The notes under the pieces: generated by a model
Seen by the model: only the letters and a program-made list of their open reading frames with translations
What the model was told of the DNA's origin: nothing
The model's database searches: none
Part shown: positions 1 through 7,062 of the stretch, piece by piece
How the letters are laid out: every line of letters starts with the position of its first letter
Numbering within the stretch: the first letter of the stretch is position 1
Assembly: GCA_030149115.1 (NCBI GenBank)
Contig: JASBSE010000571.1
Coordinates: 1 to 12,986, forward strand
Source: Winogradskyella sp.
GTDB taxonomy: Bacteria > Bacteroidota > Bacteroidia > Flavobacteriales > Flavobacteriaceae
DNA length: 12,986 nt
Reading direction: 5' to 3'
Position numbers and translations under genes: made by a program

Positions 1-676
1 TATGGGACAAATTAATGCATTGGCAGAAAAAACAGGTTCTCAAATAATTCCTGCAGATGCAACATCAGAAGAAGATTTACAGAACCTTGTAGAAAAATCA
101 ATGGAGATTTTAGGTGGAAAAATCGATTTTGTTTTGCACTCCATCGGTATGTCTATTAATGTTAGAAAAGGTAGACATTACACAGATCAAAAATACGATT
201 GGACCCAAAAGGGAACTGATGTTTCTGCAATGTCATTTCATAAGGTAATGCAGACATTATACAAGGCAGACGCTATGAACGAATGGGGAAGCATTGTTGC
301 GCTAACTTATATGGCCGCGCAACGTGTATTTCCAGATTACAATGATATGGCAGATAATAAAGCTTACTTAGAAAGTATTGCGCGTAGTTTTGGTTATTTC
401 TTTGGTCGTGATAAAAAAGTGCGTGTAAATACAGTTTCGCAATCACCAACACCAACAACAGCGGGTAGTGGAGTAAAAGGATTTGATGGCTTTATTTCTT
501 ATGCAGAAAAAATGTCTCCATTAGGCAATGCTACAGCAATGGATTGTGCTAATTATACTGTTACATTGTTTAGTGATTTAACACGTCGTGTAACGCTTCA
601 AAATTTGTACAACGATGGAGGATTTAGTAATATGGGAGTAAGTGATGCTGTTATGGATAAATTCACAGAGGAATAG
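1..676 (+). CDS. fabI: Enoyl-[acyl-carrier-protein] reductase FabI, 5'-truncated by window edge
   Basis: This cytoplasmic short-chain dehydrogenase/reductase carries out the NAD(P)H-dependent reduction of enoyl-ACP that ends each round of type II fatty acid elongation. The reading frame is open to the window edge (first full codon at base 2), so the N-terminal nucleotide-binding glycine motif is missing. About 224 residues remain of a protein usually near 270 residues in this phylum. Numbering from the Met at base 2, the FabI catalytic pattern is complete: Tyr103, Tyr113 and Lys120 have the Y-x9-Y-x6-K spacing of E. coli FabI Tyr146, Tyr156 and Lys163. The LHSIGMS segment (45-51) matches the conserved HSIG strand, and SQSPTPTTAGSGVKGF (146-161) lies where the substrate-binding loop is expected. 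The Met at base 2 is probably internal. The gene ends at TAG 674-676 and is followed by a strong terminator, so it is not cotranscribed with what follows. Confidence 0.88.
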   Translation, partial: MGQINALAEKTGSQIIPADATSEEDLQNLVEKSMEILGGKIDFVLHSIGMSINVRKGRHYTDQKYDWTQKGTDVSAMSFHKVMQTLYKADAMNEWGSIVALTYMAAQRVFPDYNDMADNKAYLESIARSFGYFFGRDKKVRVNTVSQSPTPTTAGSGVKGFDGFISYAEKMSPLGNATAMDCANYTVTLFSDLTRRVTLQNLYNDGGFSNMGVSDAVMDKFTEE

Positions 677-703
677 CTTATTTTTAAACAATAATTCAAT
701 AAT

Positions 704-737
704 AAAAGCGCAACTGTAAAAAAGTTGCGCTTTTTTT
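704..737 (+). terminator. Rho-independent terminator after fabI
   Basis: A 12-bp stem (704-715 pairs with 723-734) encloses a 7-base loop and runs into a seven-T tract (731-737). The GC-rich core is AGCGCAAC with its complement GTTGCGCT. It lies 27 bases after the fabI stop. Confidence 0.9.
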
Positions 738-765
738 GTTAAATAGATGTTAATCTTATATTTTG
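736..765 (+). promoter_or_regulatory. Candidate Bacteroidetes-type promoter for the tandem secreted genes
   Basis: TTG at 736-738 could be the -33 element. It is separated by 18 bases from TATATTTTG (757-765), which resembles the phylum's -7 box TAnnTTTG but has one extra base. Transcription would then start near 770, giving a leader of roughly 40 bases to the ATG at 813. This would exclude the longer reading frame that begins at 747. The TTG overlaps the T tract of the preceding terminator. The assignment is by motif only. Confidence 0.35.
737..753 (+). promoter_or_regulatory. Direct repeat TGTTAA-N5-TGTTAA, candidate operator
   Basis: TGTTAA at 737-742 is repeated exactly at 748-753. The 11-base period would place both copies on the same face of the helix. 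Response regulators of the OmpR/PhoB family typically bind direct repeats with this spacing. The pair fills most of the spacer between the putative -33 and -7 elements. A one-mismatch version lies upstream of the two-component operon at 9628-9644. The motif is simple and AT-rich, so chance is possible. Confidence 0.35.
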
Positions 766-812
766 GTCAAGAGGTGTTTTATTTCTCAGTTATAAAATAT
801 TGTTTGCTAGAT

Positions 813-2516
813 ATGAGACGAATATGGATTTGGTTTTTAGTTGTATTTAATTTTTCTACATCACAGATTTCCTTTACTGAAAGTTCACAACAGTTAGGCG
901 TTACTGCAAGTTGTGGGTATACATATTTAGGTAATGGTATTAGTTTTTATGATTATGATAATGATGGTTGGGATGATATTTCTATAGCTTCAACAAACGG
1001 AGATCCAATTTATTTTTACAAAAATATCAATGGGAATTTTGTGCCTCATAATCTTAACATAGTAACAGACAATCTAAGAGCAAAACAAATAAATTGGGTT
1101 GATATAGATAACGATGGAGATAATGATCTATTCATTACAAGTGATAATTCAGGTATAAAAATTTATGAAAATACAGGTAACATGATAATGCAGGATATTA
1201 CTGAAACTTCGGGAATGTTACTTGATGAATTTCCATATTACGGTGCTTCTTGGGGAGATTACAACAATGATGGCTTTTTAGATGTTTTTTTAAGTATTAG
1301 GGATAATGTTATTCCAAATATTTTATATAAGAATAATGGAGACAATACTTTTGCATTGGTAAATACTGAAGCAGGCTTGCTTAGTACTGGTTACATGTCG
1401 TTTTGCTCTGCTTTTCTAGATTATGATAACGATGGAGATCAAGATATATATGTCTCCAATGATAAGTATGTGATTCGTAATTTAATGTACAGAAACAACG
1501 GTGATGGCACTTTTACAGAAGTAGCTGTAGAAACGGGTACGGATATAAGTATTGATGCTATGACGGTAACAGTAGATGATGTTAACAATGATGGATGGTT
1601 AGATATGTATATTACTAATGACCCTAATAATAATGTGCTTTTTATAAATAATGGAGATGGTACATTCACGGATATGGCTCAAAATTATAATGTTACATTT
1701 AATAGTACTAGTTGGGGAGCAGTATTTTTAGATGCAGACAACGATAAAGACTTAGATTTATATATTAGCGGCGAGGGTAACGGAAGTAATCCAAGTCTTC
1801 TGTCTTCAGGTTTTTATGAAAATGACAGCAATGGTAATTTTAGTCTTTATAATGATGCAGTTCCTAACGACTTTGCCTATAGTTACAGTAATGCTATTGG
1901 AGATACGGATAACGATGGTTATCCAGAAATAGTGGTAAACAATATTAGTCATAGTAATATATTTCTTTGGAAGAATGATACACCAGATATTAATAATTGG
2001 CTAAAAGTAAAGCTTGAAGGAACCGTAAGTAATAAGCAAGGTATAGGCTCATTTATTGAAATTTCTGTTAATGGCGAAAAGCAGTATAGATATACCCATT
2101 GTGGTGAAGGTTACTTGTCTCAGAATTCTCAAACTGAATTTTTTGGAACAGAACATTACACAGTTATAGACTACGTTAAAGTGACATGGCTTAGTGGGAT
2201 AGAAGATATTTTATATAATGTATCAGTTAATCAAACACTAAATATTGTCGAAGGATCTACTTTGTCACTTACCGAATACAATGGTGATCCAAAGATTTTT
2301 TATAAAAATCCGGTAAATGAGCTTTTCAATATACAATCATCTATTAATATTGATGCTTATATTATTTCTGACAACCTTGGAAAGAAAGTATTAACAGGAA
2401 AAACTAATGATAAAAATTTAACCATAAACTTGAGCAGTCTAAATTGTGGTATTTATTTTTGCCAACTAGAGTTTGAAGGCTCGGTAAAAAAAGTTGTTAA
2501 ATTGATTAAAAATTAG
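813..2516 (+). CDS. Secreted FG-GAP/VCBS beta-propeller protein with ASPIC/UnbV domain and T9SS sorting domain (copy 1)
   Basis: The predicted product is a 567-residue exported protein. Residues 1-18 form a signal peptide (MRRIWIWFLVVFNFSTSQ). Seven Asp-rich calcium-type loops follow at 47-55, 97-105, 149-157, 203-211, 256-264, 307-315 and 364-372. They have the form D-x-(D/N)-N-D-G-x-x-D and a period of about 50-58 residues, which fits a seven-bladed FG-GAP/VCBS propeller. The sixth loop has Lys in place of Gly, and the seventh ends in Glu. Residues about 395-480 are an ASPIC/UnbV domain (CGEGYLSQNS), and 496-567 resemble a T9SS type A sorting domain, with YKNPV replacing the usual YPNPV. 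The start at 813 was chosen over an in-frame ATG at 747, because the extra 22 residues would precede the signal peptide and because a likely promoter lies at 736-765. The protein is paralogous to the next gene, 10 bases downstream. The ligand is unknown; binding or adhesion outside the cell is inferred. Confidence 0.85.
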   Translation: MRRIWIWFLVVFNFSTSQISFTESSQQLGVTASCGYTYLGNGISFYDYDNDGWDDISIASTNGDPIYFYKNINGNFVPHNLNIVTDNLRAKQINWVDIDNDGDNDLFITSDNSGIKIYENTGNMIMQDITETSGMLLDEFPYYGASWGDYNNDGFLDVFLSIRDNVIPNILYKNNGDNTFALVNTEAGLLSTGYMSFCSAFLDYDNDGDQDIYVSNDKYVIRNLMYRNNGDGTFTEVAVETGTDISIDAMTVTVDDVNNDGWLDMYITNDPNNNVLFINNGDGTFTDMAQNYNVTFNSTSWGAVFLDADNDKDLDLYISGEGNGSNPSLLSSGFYENDSNGNFSLYNDAVPNDFAYSYSNAIGDTDNDGYPEIVVNNISHSNIFLWKNDTPDINNWLKVKLEGTVSNKQGIGSFIEISVNGEKQYRYTHCGEGYLSQNSQTEFFGTEHYTVIDYVKVTWLSGIEDILYNVSVNQTLNIVEGSTLSLTEYNGDPKIFYKNPVNELFNIQSSINIDAYIISDNLGKKVLTGKTNDKNLTINLSSLNCGIYFCQLEFEGSVKKVVKLIKN

Positions 2517-2526
2517 TTGATAGTAT

Positions 2527-4254
2527 ATGAGATCATTATTAACCTTGTTAACTATTCTGTTTTTTATGTTAGGTTTTGAGGGTATTTATTGTCAAATAAA
2601 TTTTCAAAATCAAGCTTCAGCAAGAGGTGTAGGTTCCTCTTGTGGTATTATAAATTATGGAGGCGGCATTTCATTTTATGATTATAATAATGATGGTTGG
2701 GATGATATAACTCTTGCTACAGAAAACAGTGACAATTTAAAAATATTCAAGAACACTCAAGATGGTTTTTTTATACAAGAGACAGTATTAAACCCGTCTA
2801 ATAATTTTCAGCACAAGCAGGTTGTTTGGGTTGATTTTGACAATGATGGAGATAATGATTTATTCATTACTAGTAATACCAATGGAAATAGACTTTATAG
2901 AAATGATGTGGTTGGCCTAACGGATATCACCGTTTCCGCGGGACTTCCATTAGATAATCTATTCACATTTGGAGCTTCTTGGGGAGACTATAATAATGAT
3001 GGGTTTTTGGACGTCTTTATATGTAATAGAGATCTCAACTTTCAAATCCCTAATTTTTTATTTAAAAATAATGGTGATGGAACTTTTATTAGCGTTAATA
3101 TCAATTCTGGGATTGGGTTAGGGAGTTACTTATCATTGTGTGCAGCCTTTTTTGATTTCAACAATGATGGCTGGCAAGATCTATATGTAGCTAACGACAA
3201 GACGCAAACACAAAACCTGCTATATCACAATAATGGAGATGGCACATTTACTGAAATAGGAGAATCTTCTGGTACCAATGTGGCTATAGATGCGATGAGT
3301 ACAACTATTGGAGATTATGATAATGATGGTTGGTTTGATATATATATAACAAATGGACCGGATGGTAATATACTTTTTAGAAACAATGGGGATGGGACTT
3401 TTACCGATATGGCTCAAGATTCTGGAACCACATTCAATAGTTCGGCTTGGGGTTCAGTATTTCTTGATGCTGAAAATGATGGGGACTTAGATCTTTATGT
3501 AAGTGCCCAGTCTAACGGAGCAGATCCACAATTTTTATCGGCTGCTTTCTATGAAAATCAAGGCAGTAACACATTTACTATTTTAAACAATGGTAGCTTT
3601 AGTAATGATAACCTAGAAAGTTATACCAATGCTATGGGAGATATTGATAATGATGGTTATCCCGAAATTATTGTTAGTAATTCCAATAATGAAGATTTAT
3701 TTCTTTGGAAAAATCTAACAACTACTACAAATAATTGGTTAAAAGTAAAGTTAGAGGGAACAACTAGTAATAAGCAAGGTATAGGGTCTAGAATAGAGAT
3801 AAGTGTCAATGGGCAAAAGCAATATAGATATACACTTTGTGGTGAAGGATATATGGGGCAAAATAGTGGTACTGAGTTTTTTGGATTAGGTTTAAATACT
3901 ATTGTTGATTATGTTAAGGTTACTTGGCTAAGTGGTATGCAAGATATTTTGTACAATGTCAGTCCAAATCAATTGCTCTCAATAACAGAAGGTTCTAATC
4001 CTTTAAATACTAGAGATTTTAACAATTTTAATGTTAATATTTATCCTAATCCAGTAAATGATTACTTGTATATTAATACTTTTGGCGCATATAATATTAC
4101 CTATGAAATCTTAGACCTTAGCGGAAGGGTATTTTTGTCTGGTAAAATAGATAATTTTGGGTATGTAAATATCAAAGATTTGTCTACAGGACAATATTTA
4201 ATTAAGGTAGAAAACTCAAATGGGCGATCAATAAAAAAAATCATCAAATATTAA
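2527..4254 (+). CDS. Secreted FG-GAP/VCBS beta-propeller protein with ASPIC/UnbV domain and T9SS sorting domain (copy 2)
   Basis: This 575-residue exported protein is a close paralogue of the preceding gene and is probably cotranscribed with it, since the gap is only 10 bases and holds no terminator. Residues 1-22 are a signal peptide, with cleavage probably before Gln23. Seven acidic loops lie at 52-60, 103-111, 154-162, 210-218, 263-271, 314-322 and 372-380, matching the other copy blade for blade. The ASPIC/UnbV domain spans about 403-487 and is the most similar part of the pair, including the stretch NNWLKVKLEG and the motif CGEGYMGQNS. Residues 501-575 are a canonical T9SS type A sorting domain beginning IYPNPVNDYLYI and ending KKIIKY, which implies transfer across the outer membrane by the type IX system. 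Three cysteine positions are shared with copy 1 (SSCG, LCAAF, LCGEGY). No catalytic domain is seen, and the ligand is unknown. Confidence 0.87.
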   Translation: MRSLLTLLTILFFMLGFEGIYCQINFQNQASARGVGSSCGIINYGGGISFYDYNNDGWDDITLATENSDNLKIFKNTQDGFFIQETVLNPSNNFQHKQVVWVDFDNDGDNDLFITSNTNGNRLYRNDVVGLTDITVSAGLPLDNLFTFGASWGDYNNDGFLDVFICNRDLNFQIPNFLFKNNGDGTFISVNINSGIGLGSYLSLCAAFFDFNNDGWQDLYVANDKTQTQNLLYHNNGDGTFTEIGESSGTNVAIDAMSTTIGDYDNDGWFDIYITNGPDGNILFRNNGDGTFTDMAQDSGTTFNSSAWGSVFLDAENDGDLDLYVSAQSNGADPQFLSAAFYENQGSNTFTILNNGSFSNDNLESYTNAMGDIDNDGYPEIIVSNSNNEDLFLWKNLTTTTNNWLKVKLEGTTSNKQGIGSRIEISVNGQKQYRYTLCGEGYMGQNSGTEFFGLGLNTIVDYVKVTWLSGMQDILYNVSPNQLLSITEGSNPLNTRDFNNFNVNIYPNPVNDYLYINTFGAYNITYEILDLSGRVFLSGKIDNFGYVNIKDLSTGQYLIKVENSNGRSIKKIIKY

Positions 4255-4275
4255 TATTTGCTTAAATAATTTGTT

Positions 4276-4307
4276 AAAACACCGCTTGTAATTCAGCGGT
4301 GTTTTTT
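4276..4307 (+). terminator. Rho-independent terminator after the tandem secreted genes
   Basis: An 11-bp stem (4276-4286 with 4295-4305; core ACACCGC/GCGGTGT) has an 8-base loop and runs into six T residues (4302-4307). It lies about 20 bases after the stop at 4254 and ends the two-gene unit. Confidence 0.88.
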
Positions 4308-4352
4308 GTTTTTTATCGATTAGTAAATAATGAGCGGGTGTATTGTAAAATA

Positions 4353-4383
4353 TTGACATATTTTTAACATATTACTAACTTAA
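4353..4383 (+). promoter_or_regulatory. Weak candidate promoter for the 863-residue secreted protein
   Basis: TTG at 4353-4355 is followed after 20 bases by TAACTTAA (4376-4383), a poor match to the -7 box TAnnTTTG. It is the best arrangement seen between the terminator and the ATG at 4397. The terminator upstream requires a promoter somewhere in this 90-base stretch, but this exact site is uncertain. Confidence 0.22.
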
Positions 4384-4396
4384 AATTTATGTTTAT

Positions 4397-6988
4397 ATGA
4401 AAAAAATTACAATTAATTTCTTTGTAATAATGTTCATGTTAGGATCATTTGTTGGTGTCGCACAGACGCTTAACCAACCAGCAAGTTGGCCTAATGGATC
4501 TTGGACATTATCAGGAACTTACAATGCTGTAGGGCTTTTAGCTGATCCGACAGGTGCAGGAACATCATTTACATTTGATGATGATGCTGCAGGAAATGGT
4601 AATGTCGATATGGTTATGGTAACATCACCAGTCATAGATTTAACTGCTGCCTTTGGAGCAGGAGAAACTTGGATTACTGTGAGTGGTAACTTTACTTACT
4701 ACGCTTTAGGTGGTGATGTGTTAGCTATTGAAGTATACGATGCAGATGCTATGACTTGGTCACAGATTTATCAATTCTCTGGTAATACAACTACAGTATC
4801 AGATTATCAAGGTTGTGTAACTTCTGAAGCTTACACAACTCCGCCATTAAATATTTCAGGCTACACTGCAACTCAGTTATCGGGTTTTCAATATCGTGTG
4901 TCTTATGATGACGTTGGAGGATGGCAATATGGATATTGTGTAGAGTCTCCAACAATTATGTCTGAAACTCCACCATCTTGTATAGATCCTTCTATGTTAT
5001 CTGCTACAAGTATTACTGATACTACTGCTGATTTAGGTTGGATGGAAAACGGTACAGCTACGGCATGGAATGTAGAGGTTGTAACAAATGGTTCTCCAGC
5101 TACAGGAACTCCAACAGCTACTGGTGTAGCAAACCCTTATGCGGCTTCAGGCTTAACAGCTGAAACAGCTTACGATTTTTACGTACAAGCCGATTGTGGT
5201 GGTGCAGGTACTTCTAACTGGGTAGGACCTTTTACGTTCACCACTGCTTGTGCTCCTGTTGCTGCTTATACAGAGGACTTTGAGACATTTACTGTTTCAA
5301 CGGCTCCTTTTAGTGGAGAAAACTGTTGGTCGGGGTCAAACACAGGTGGTAGTTTTTATTGGGAATCAGCTGCGGGTACAGATACGTCTTCAGGTGGTAC
5401 AGGACCTTCGCCTACTATTACTACAGGTAATTATTTCTTTACAGAAGCATCAGGTGCTGGCGTCGGTGATGTTGCCGAGTTAGTATCACCATTAGTAGAT
5501 TTAACATCTTTAACAGATCCAGCAATATTATTTAATTATCATATGTTTGGTGGTCAAATAGGTACTCTAGATGTTATAGTTAACGGAACTGATAATGTTT
5601 GGTCTCTTTCTGGTCAACAACAAGCAACAGAAACAACTCCGTGGGAACTTGCTGTAGTTGATTTAGCAGCTTACGCAGGTCAAACTGTTACTATAACGTT
5701 AAGAGCTACAAGTGCAGGTAGTTTTGAAGGTGATATAGCTATAGATAATATATCATTTACAGAATTTCCAGCTTGTGCTACGCCAAACGCTTTAACAGCT
5801 ACTAATATTACAGATACTACAGCTGATTTAGGATGGACAGAAAACGGTTCTGCAACTGCTTGGGATGTTGAGCTTGGTCTTGATGGATTTACTCCAACGG
5901 GTACTCCAACGGCTGCTGGTGTTAGTAATCCATACGGCGCTATGGGATTAACAGAAAATACTGCTTACGATTTTTATGTTCGTGCAGATTGTGGTTCAGC
6001 TTGGGCTGGTCCTTTCTCATTTACAACTTTAGAAACTTGTCCTGCACCTTCAGCATTAGGTGCCGCAAACATTACAGAAACAACTGCTGAATTAAGTTGG
6101 ACAGAAAATGGTACTGCTACTATGTGGAATATAGAAATTGTAGATTTAACTGCTGGAGGTACTGTTACAGGAACACCAACGGTATCTGGAGTTACTACTA
6201 ATCCTTACGTAGCTACAGGACTTGTTGGAGACAATAGTTATGAGTTTTATGTACAAACTGATTGTGGAGTGGATGGAGTGTCTGCTTGGGCAGGTCCATT
6301 TGCTTTTGCAACACCTTATGTGGAGGTTCCTCCAGCATGTGGTGGTGTGTTTTTAGATTCTGGTGGGAACTCTGGAACTTATAGTTCTAATGAGGCTTCT
6401 TCATGGACAATAACACCTGATAACCCAGGGGATGCAGTTACAATTACATTTACTTATGTTGACATTGAAACTGCAACAGGAACAGGTAGTCAAGATGGAT
6501 GTTGGGATTTCTTAACAATTTACAATGGTCCAGATAACACTTATCCTGTTTTAGCACAGACACTTTGTGGTGAAGAAAGTGGTGATGCAGGTGTGCCAAG
6601 TGTGGCTACTAGTGAGCTTAATATTGGTGATGCATTTACATCTACTGACCCTTCAGGTGCTTTAACAATTGAGTTTGATTCTGATGGTTCGGTACAAGAA
6701 ACAGGATGGTCTGCTGATGTTACATGTACAACATTAGGAATTGATGATGTTGAAAATAACGCTTCATTCACATACTTCCCTAACCCAGTAAAAAATACAT
6801 TGACATTAAATTCTCAAAACACTATTGAGAATGTTACAATGTATAACATGCTTGGTCAAGAAGTTTTAAGAGCTGCACCAAATGCTGTTAATAGTGAATT
6901 AGATATGTCTAACTTACAAGATGGTACTTACTTTGTTAAAGTAACTATCGCTAATATTACTAAAACAGTAAGAGTAGTTAAGAACTAA
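4397..6988 (+). CDS. Large secreted modular protein: MAM-like, FN3 and CUB-like domains with T9SS sorting domain
   Basis: The predicted product is an 863-residue extracellular protein. Residues 1-23 form a signal peptide (ending VAQ). Residues about 24-192 are a beta-rich, jelly-roll-like region not firmly assigned. FN3 modules follow at 194-285, 459-546 and 547-640, and a MAM-like domain lies at 286-458 (EDFE near its start, DIAIDNISF near its end). Residues 647-777 resemble a CUB domain, with Cys648, Cys702, Cys724 and Cys777 and the signature DFLTIYNG. Residues 785-863 are a T9SS type A sorting domain (YFPNPVKN; end VRVVKN). Each FN3 has one Cys at its start and one in a late DCG motif (195/267, 460/532, 548/623), suggesting one disulfide per module. 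The gene stands alone between two terminators. The product is rich in Thr, Ala and Gly and poor in Lys, as is common in exported proteins. No enzyme domain is visible, so adhesion or carbohydrate/protein binding is inferred. Confidence 0.87.
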   Translation: MKKITINFFVIMFMLGSFVGVAQTLNQPASWPNGSWTLSGTYNAVGLLADPTGAGTSFTFDDDAAGNGNVDMVMVTSPVIDLTAAFGAGETWITVSGNFTYYALGGDVLAIEVYDADAMTWSQIYQFSGNTTTVSDYQGCVTSEAYTTPPLNISGYTATQLSGFQYRVSYDDVGGWQYGYCVESPTIMSETPPSCIDPSMLSATSITDTTADLGWMENGTATAWNVEVVTNGSPATGTPTATGVANPYAASGLTAETAYDFYVQADCGGAGTSNWVGPFTFTTACAPVAAYTEDFETFTVSTAPFSGENCWSGSNTGGSFYWESAAGTDTSSGGTGPSPTITTGNYFFTEASGAGVGDVAELVSPLVDLTSLTDPAILFNYHMFGGQIGTLDVIVNGTDNVWSLSGQQQATETTPWELAVVDLAAYAGQTVTITLRATSAGSFEGDIAIDNISFTEFPACATPNALTATNITDTTADLGWTENGSATAWDVELGLDGFTPTGTPTAAGVSNPYGAMGLTENTAYDFYVRADCGSAWAGPFSFTTLETCPAPSALGAANITETTAELSWTENGTATMWNIEIVDLTAGGTVTGTPTVSGVTTNPYVATGLVGDNSYEFYVQTDCGVDGVSAWAGPFAFATPYVEVPPACGGVFLDSGGNSGTYSSNEASSWTITPDNPGDAVTITFTYVDIETATGTGSQDGCWDFLTIYNGPDNTYPVLAQTLCGEESGDAGVPSVATSELNIGDAFTSTDPSGALTIEFDSDGSVQETGWSADVTCTTLGIDDVENNASFTYFPNPVKNTLTLNSQNTIENVTMYNMLGQEVLRAAPNAVNSELDMSNLQDGTYFVKVTIANITKTVRVVKN
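4976..6316 (+). repeat. Three FN3-module coding repeats interrupted by a MAM-like module
   Basis: The FN3-coding units are 4976-5251, 5771-6034 and 6035-6316; the first is separated from the others by the MAM-like segment 5252-5770. The most conserved stretch reads ITDTTADLGW in modules 1 and 2 and ITETTAELSW in module 3. The DNA of modules 1 and 2 differs at several synonymous third positions over that stretch, so the duplication is not very recent. Confidence 0.75.
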
Positions 6989-7009
6989 TTTAGACTTATA
7001 TAAATTATC

Positions 7010-7035
7010 AAAAGCCACCTATATAGGTGGCTTTT
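7010..7035 (+). terminator. Palindromic hairpin terminator after the 863-residue protein
   Basis: A perfect 26-base palindrome (AAAAGCCACCTAT and its complement) forms an 11-bp stem with an ATAT loop. Its 3' arm ends in TTTT and is followed by further T-rich sequence. It lies about 20 bases past the stop at 6988. The symmetry, with A residues on the 5' side, would also let it act on the opposite strand. Confidence 0.85.
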
Positions 7036-7049
7036 GTATTTTCTTTACT

Positions 7050-7057
7050 TACTTTTG
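7050..7057 (+). promoter_or_regulatory. Perfect -7 box just upstream of the glycosyltransferase start
   Basis: TACTTTTG is an exact match to the Bacteroidetes -7 consensus TAnnTTTG and ends 5 bases before the ATG at 7063. No TTG lies at the usual distance upstream (the nearest, at 7034-7036, is only 13 bases away), so the -33 element is weak or absent. If used, transcription would start at or within a few bases of the start codon. Confidence 0.42.
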
Positions 7058-7062
7058 TAAGT

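Noticed and set aside
273..458. Minus-strand open frame opposite fabI (and similar ones at 6541-6771, 8626-8811, 10182-10406, and the plus-strand frame 12394-12642 opposite miaA)
   Set aside because: All lie wholly within confidently assigned genes, have no recognisable domain and no promoter-like sequence.
747..812. Upstream in-frame ATG extending the first propeller protein by 22 residues
   Set aside because: The extension would bury the signal peptide, and its ATG precedes the likely transcription start set by the promoter candidate at 736-765.
2527..2601. Possible lipoprotein signal in the second propeller protein (GIYC followed by Gln at residues 19-23)
   Set aside because: The residue before Cys is Tyr, not the small residue a lipobox needs, and the protein carries a T9SS sorting domain.
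1439..3417. Minus-strand open frames at 1439-1669 and 3220-3417
   Set aside because: They lie opposite the acidic-loop repeats of the two propeller genes, where the repetitive codons leave the other strand open. They have no domain, promoter or sensible composition.
950..3700. Repeated GATAATGATGG-like words suggestive of a DNA repeat array
   Set aside because: They are the codons of the Asp-rich calcium loops in the propeller blades and occur in frame at protein-level spacing; they are not a CRISPR or satellite array.
5250..5483. Plus-strand open frame of 77 codons inside the 863-residue protein gene
   Set aside because: It is a low-complexity Leu-rich shadow frame within the MAM-like coding region, with no start signal of its own.
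7027..7062. GTG start extending the glycosyltransferase by 12 residues
   Set aside because: The codon lies inside the terminator hairpin of the preceding gene, and the ATG at 7063 gives a normal GT2 N-terminus.
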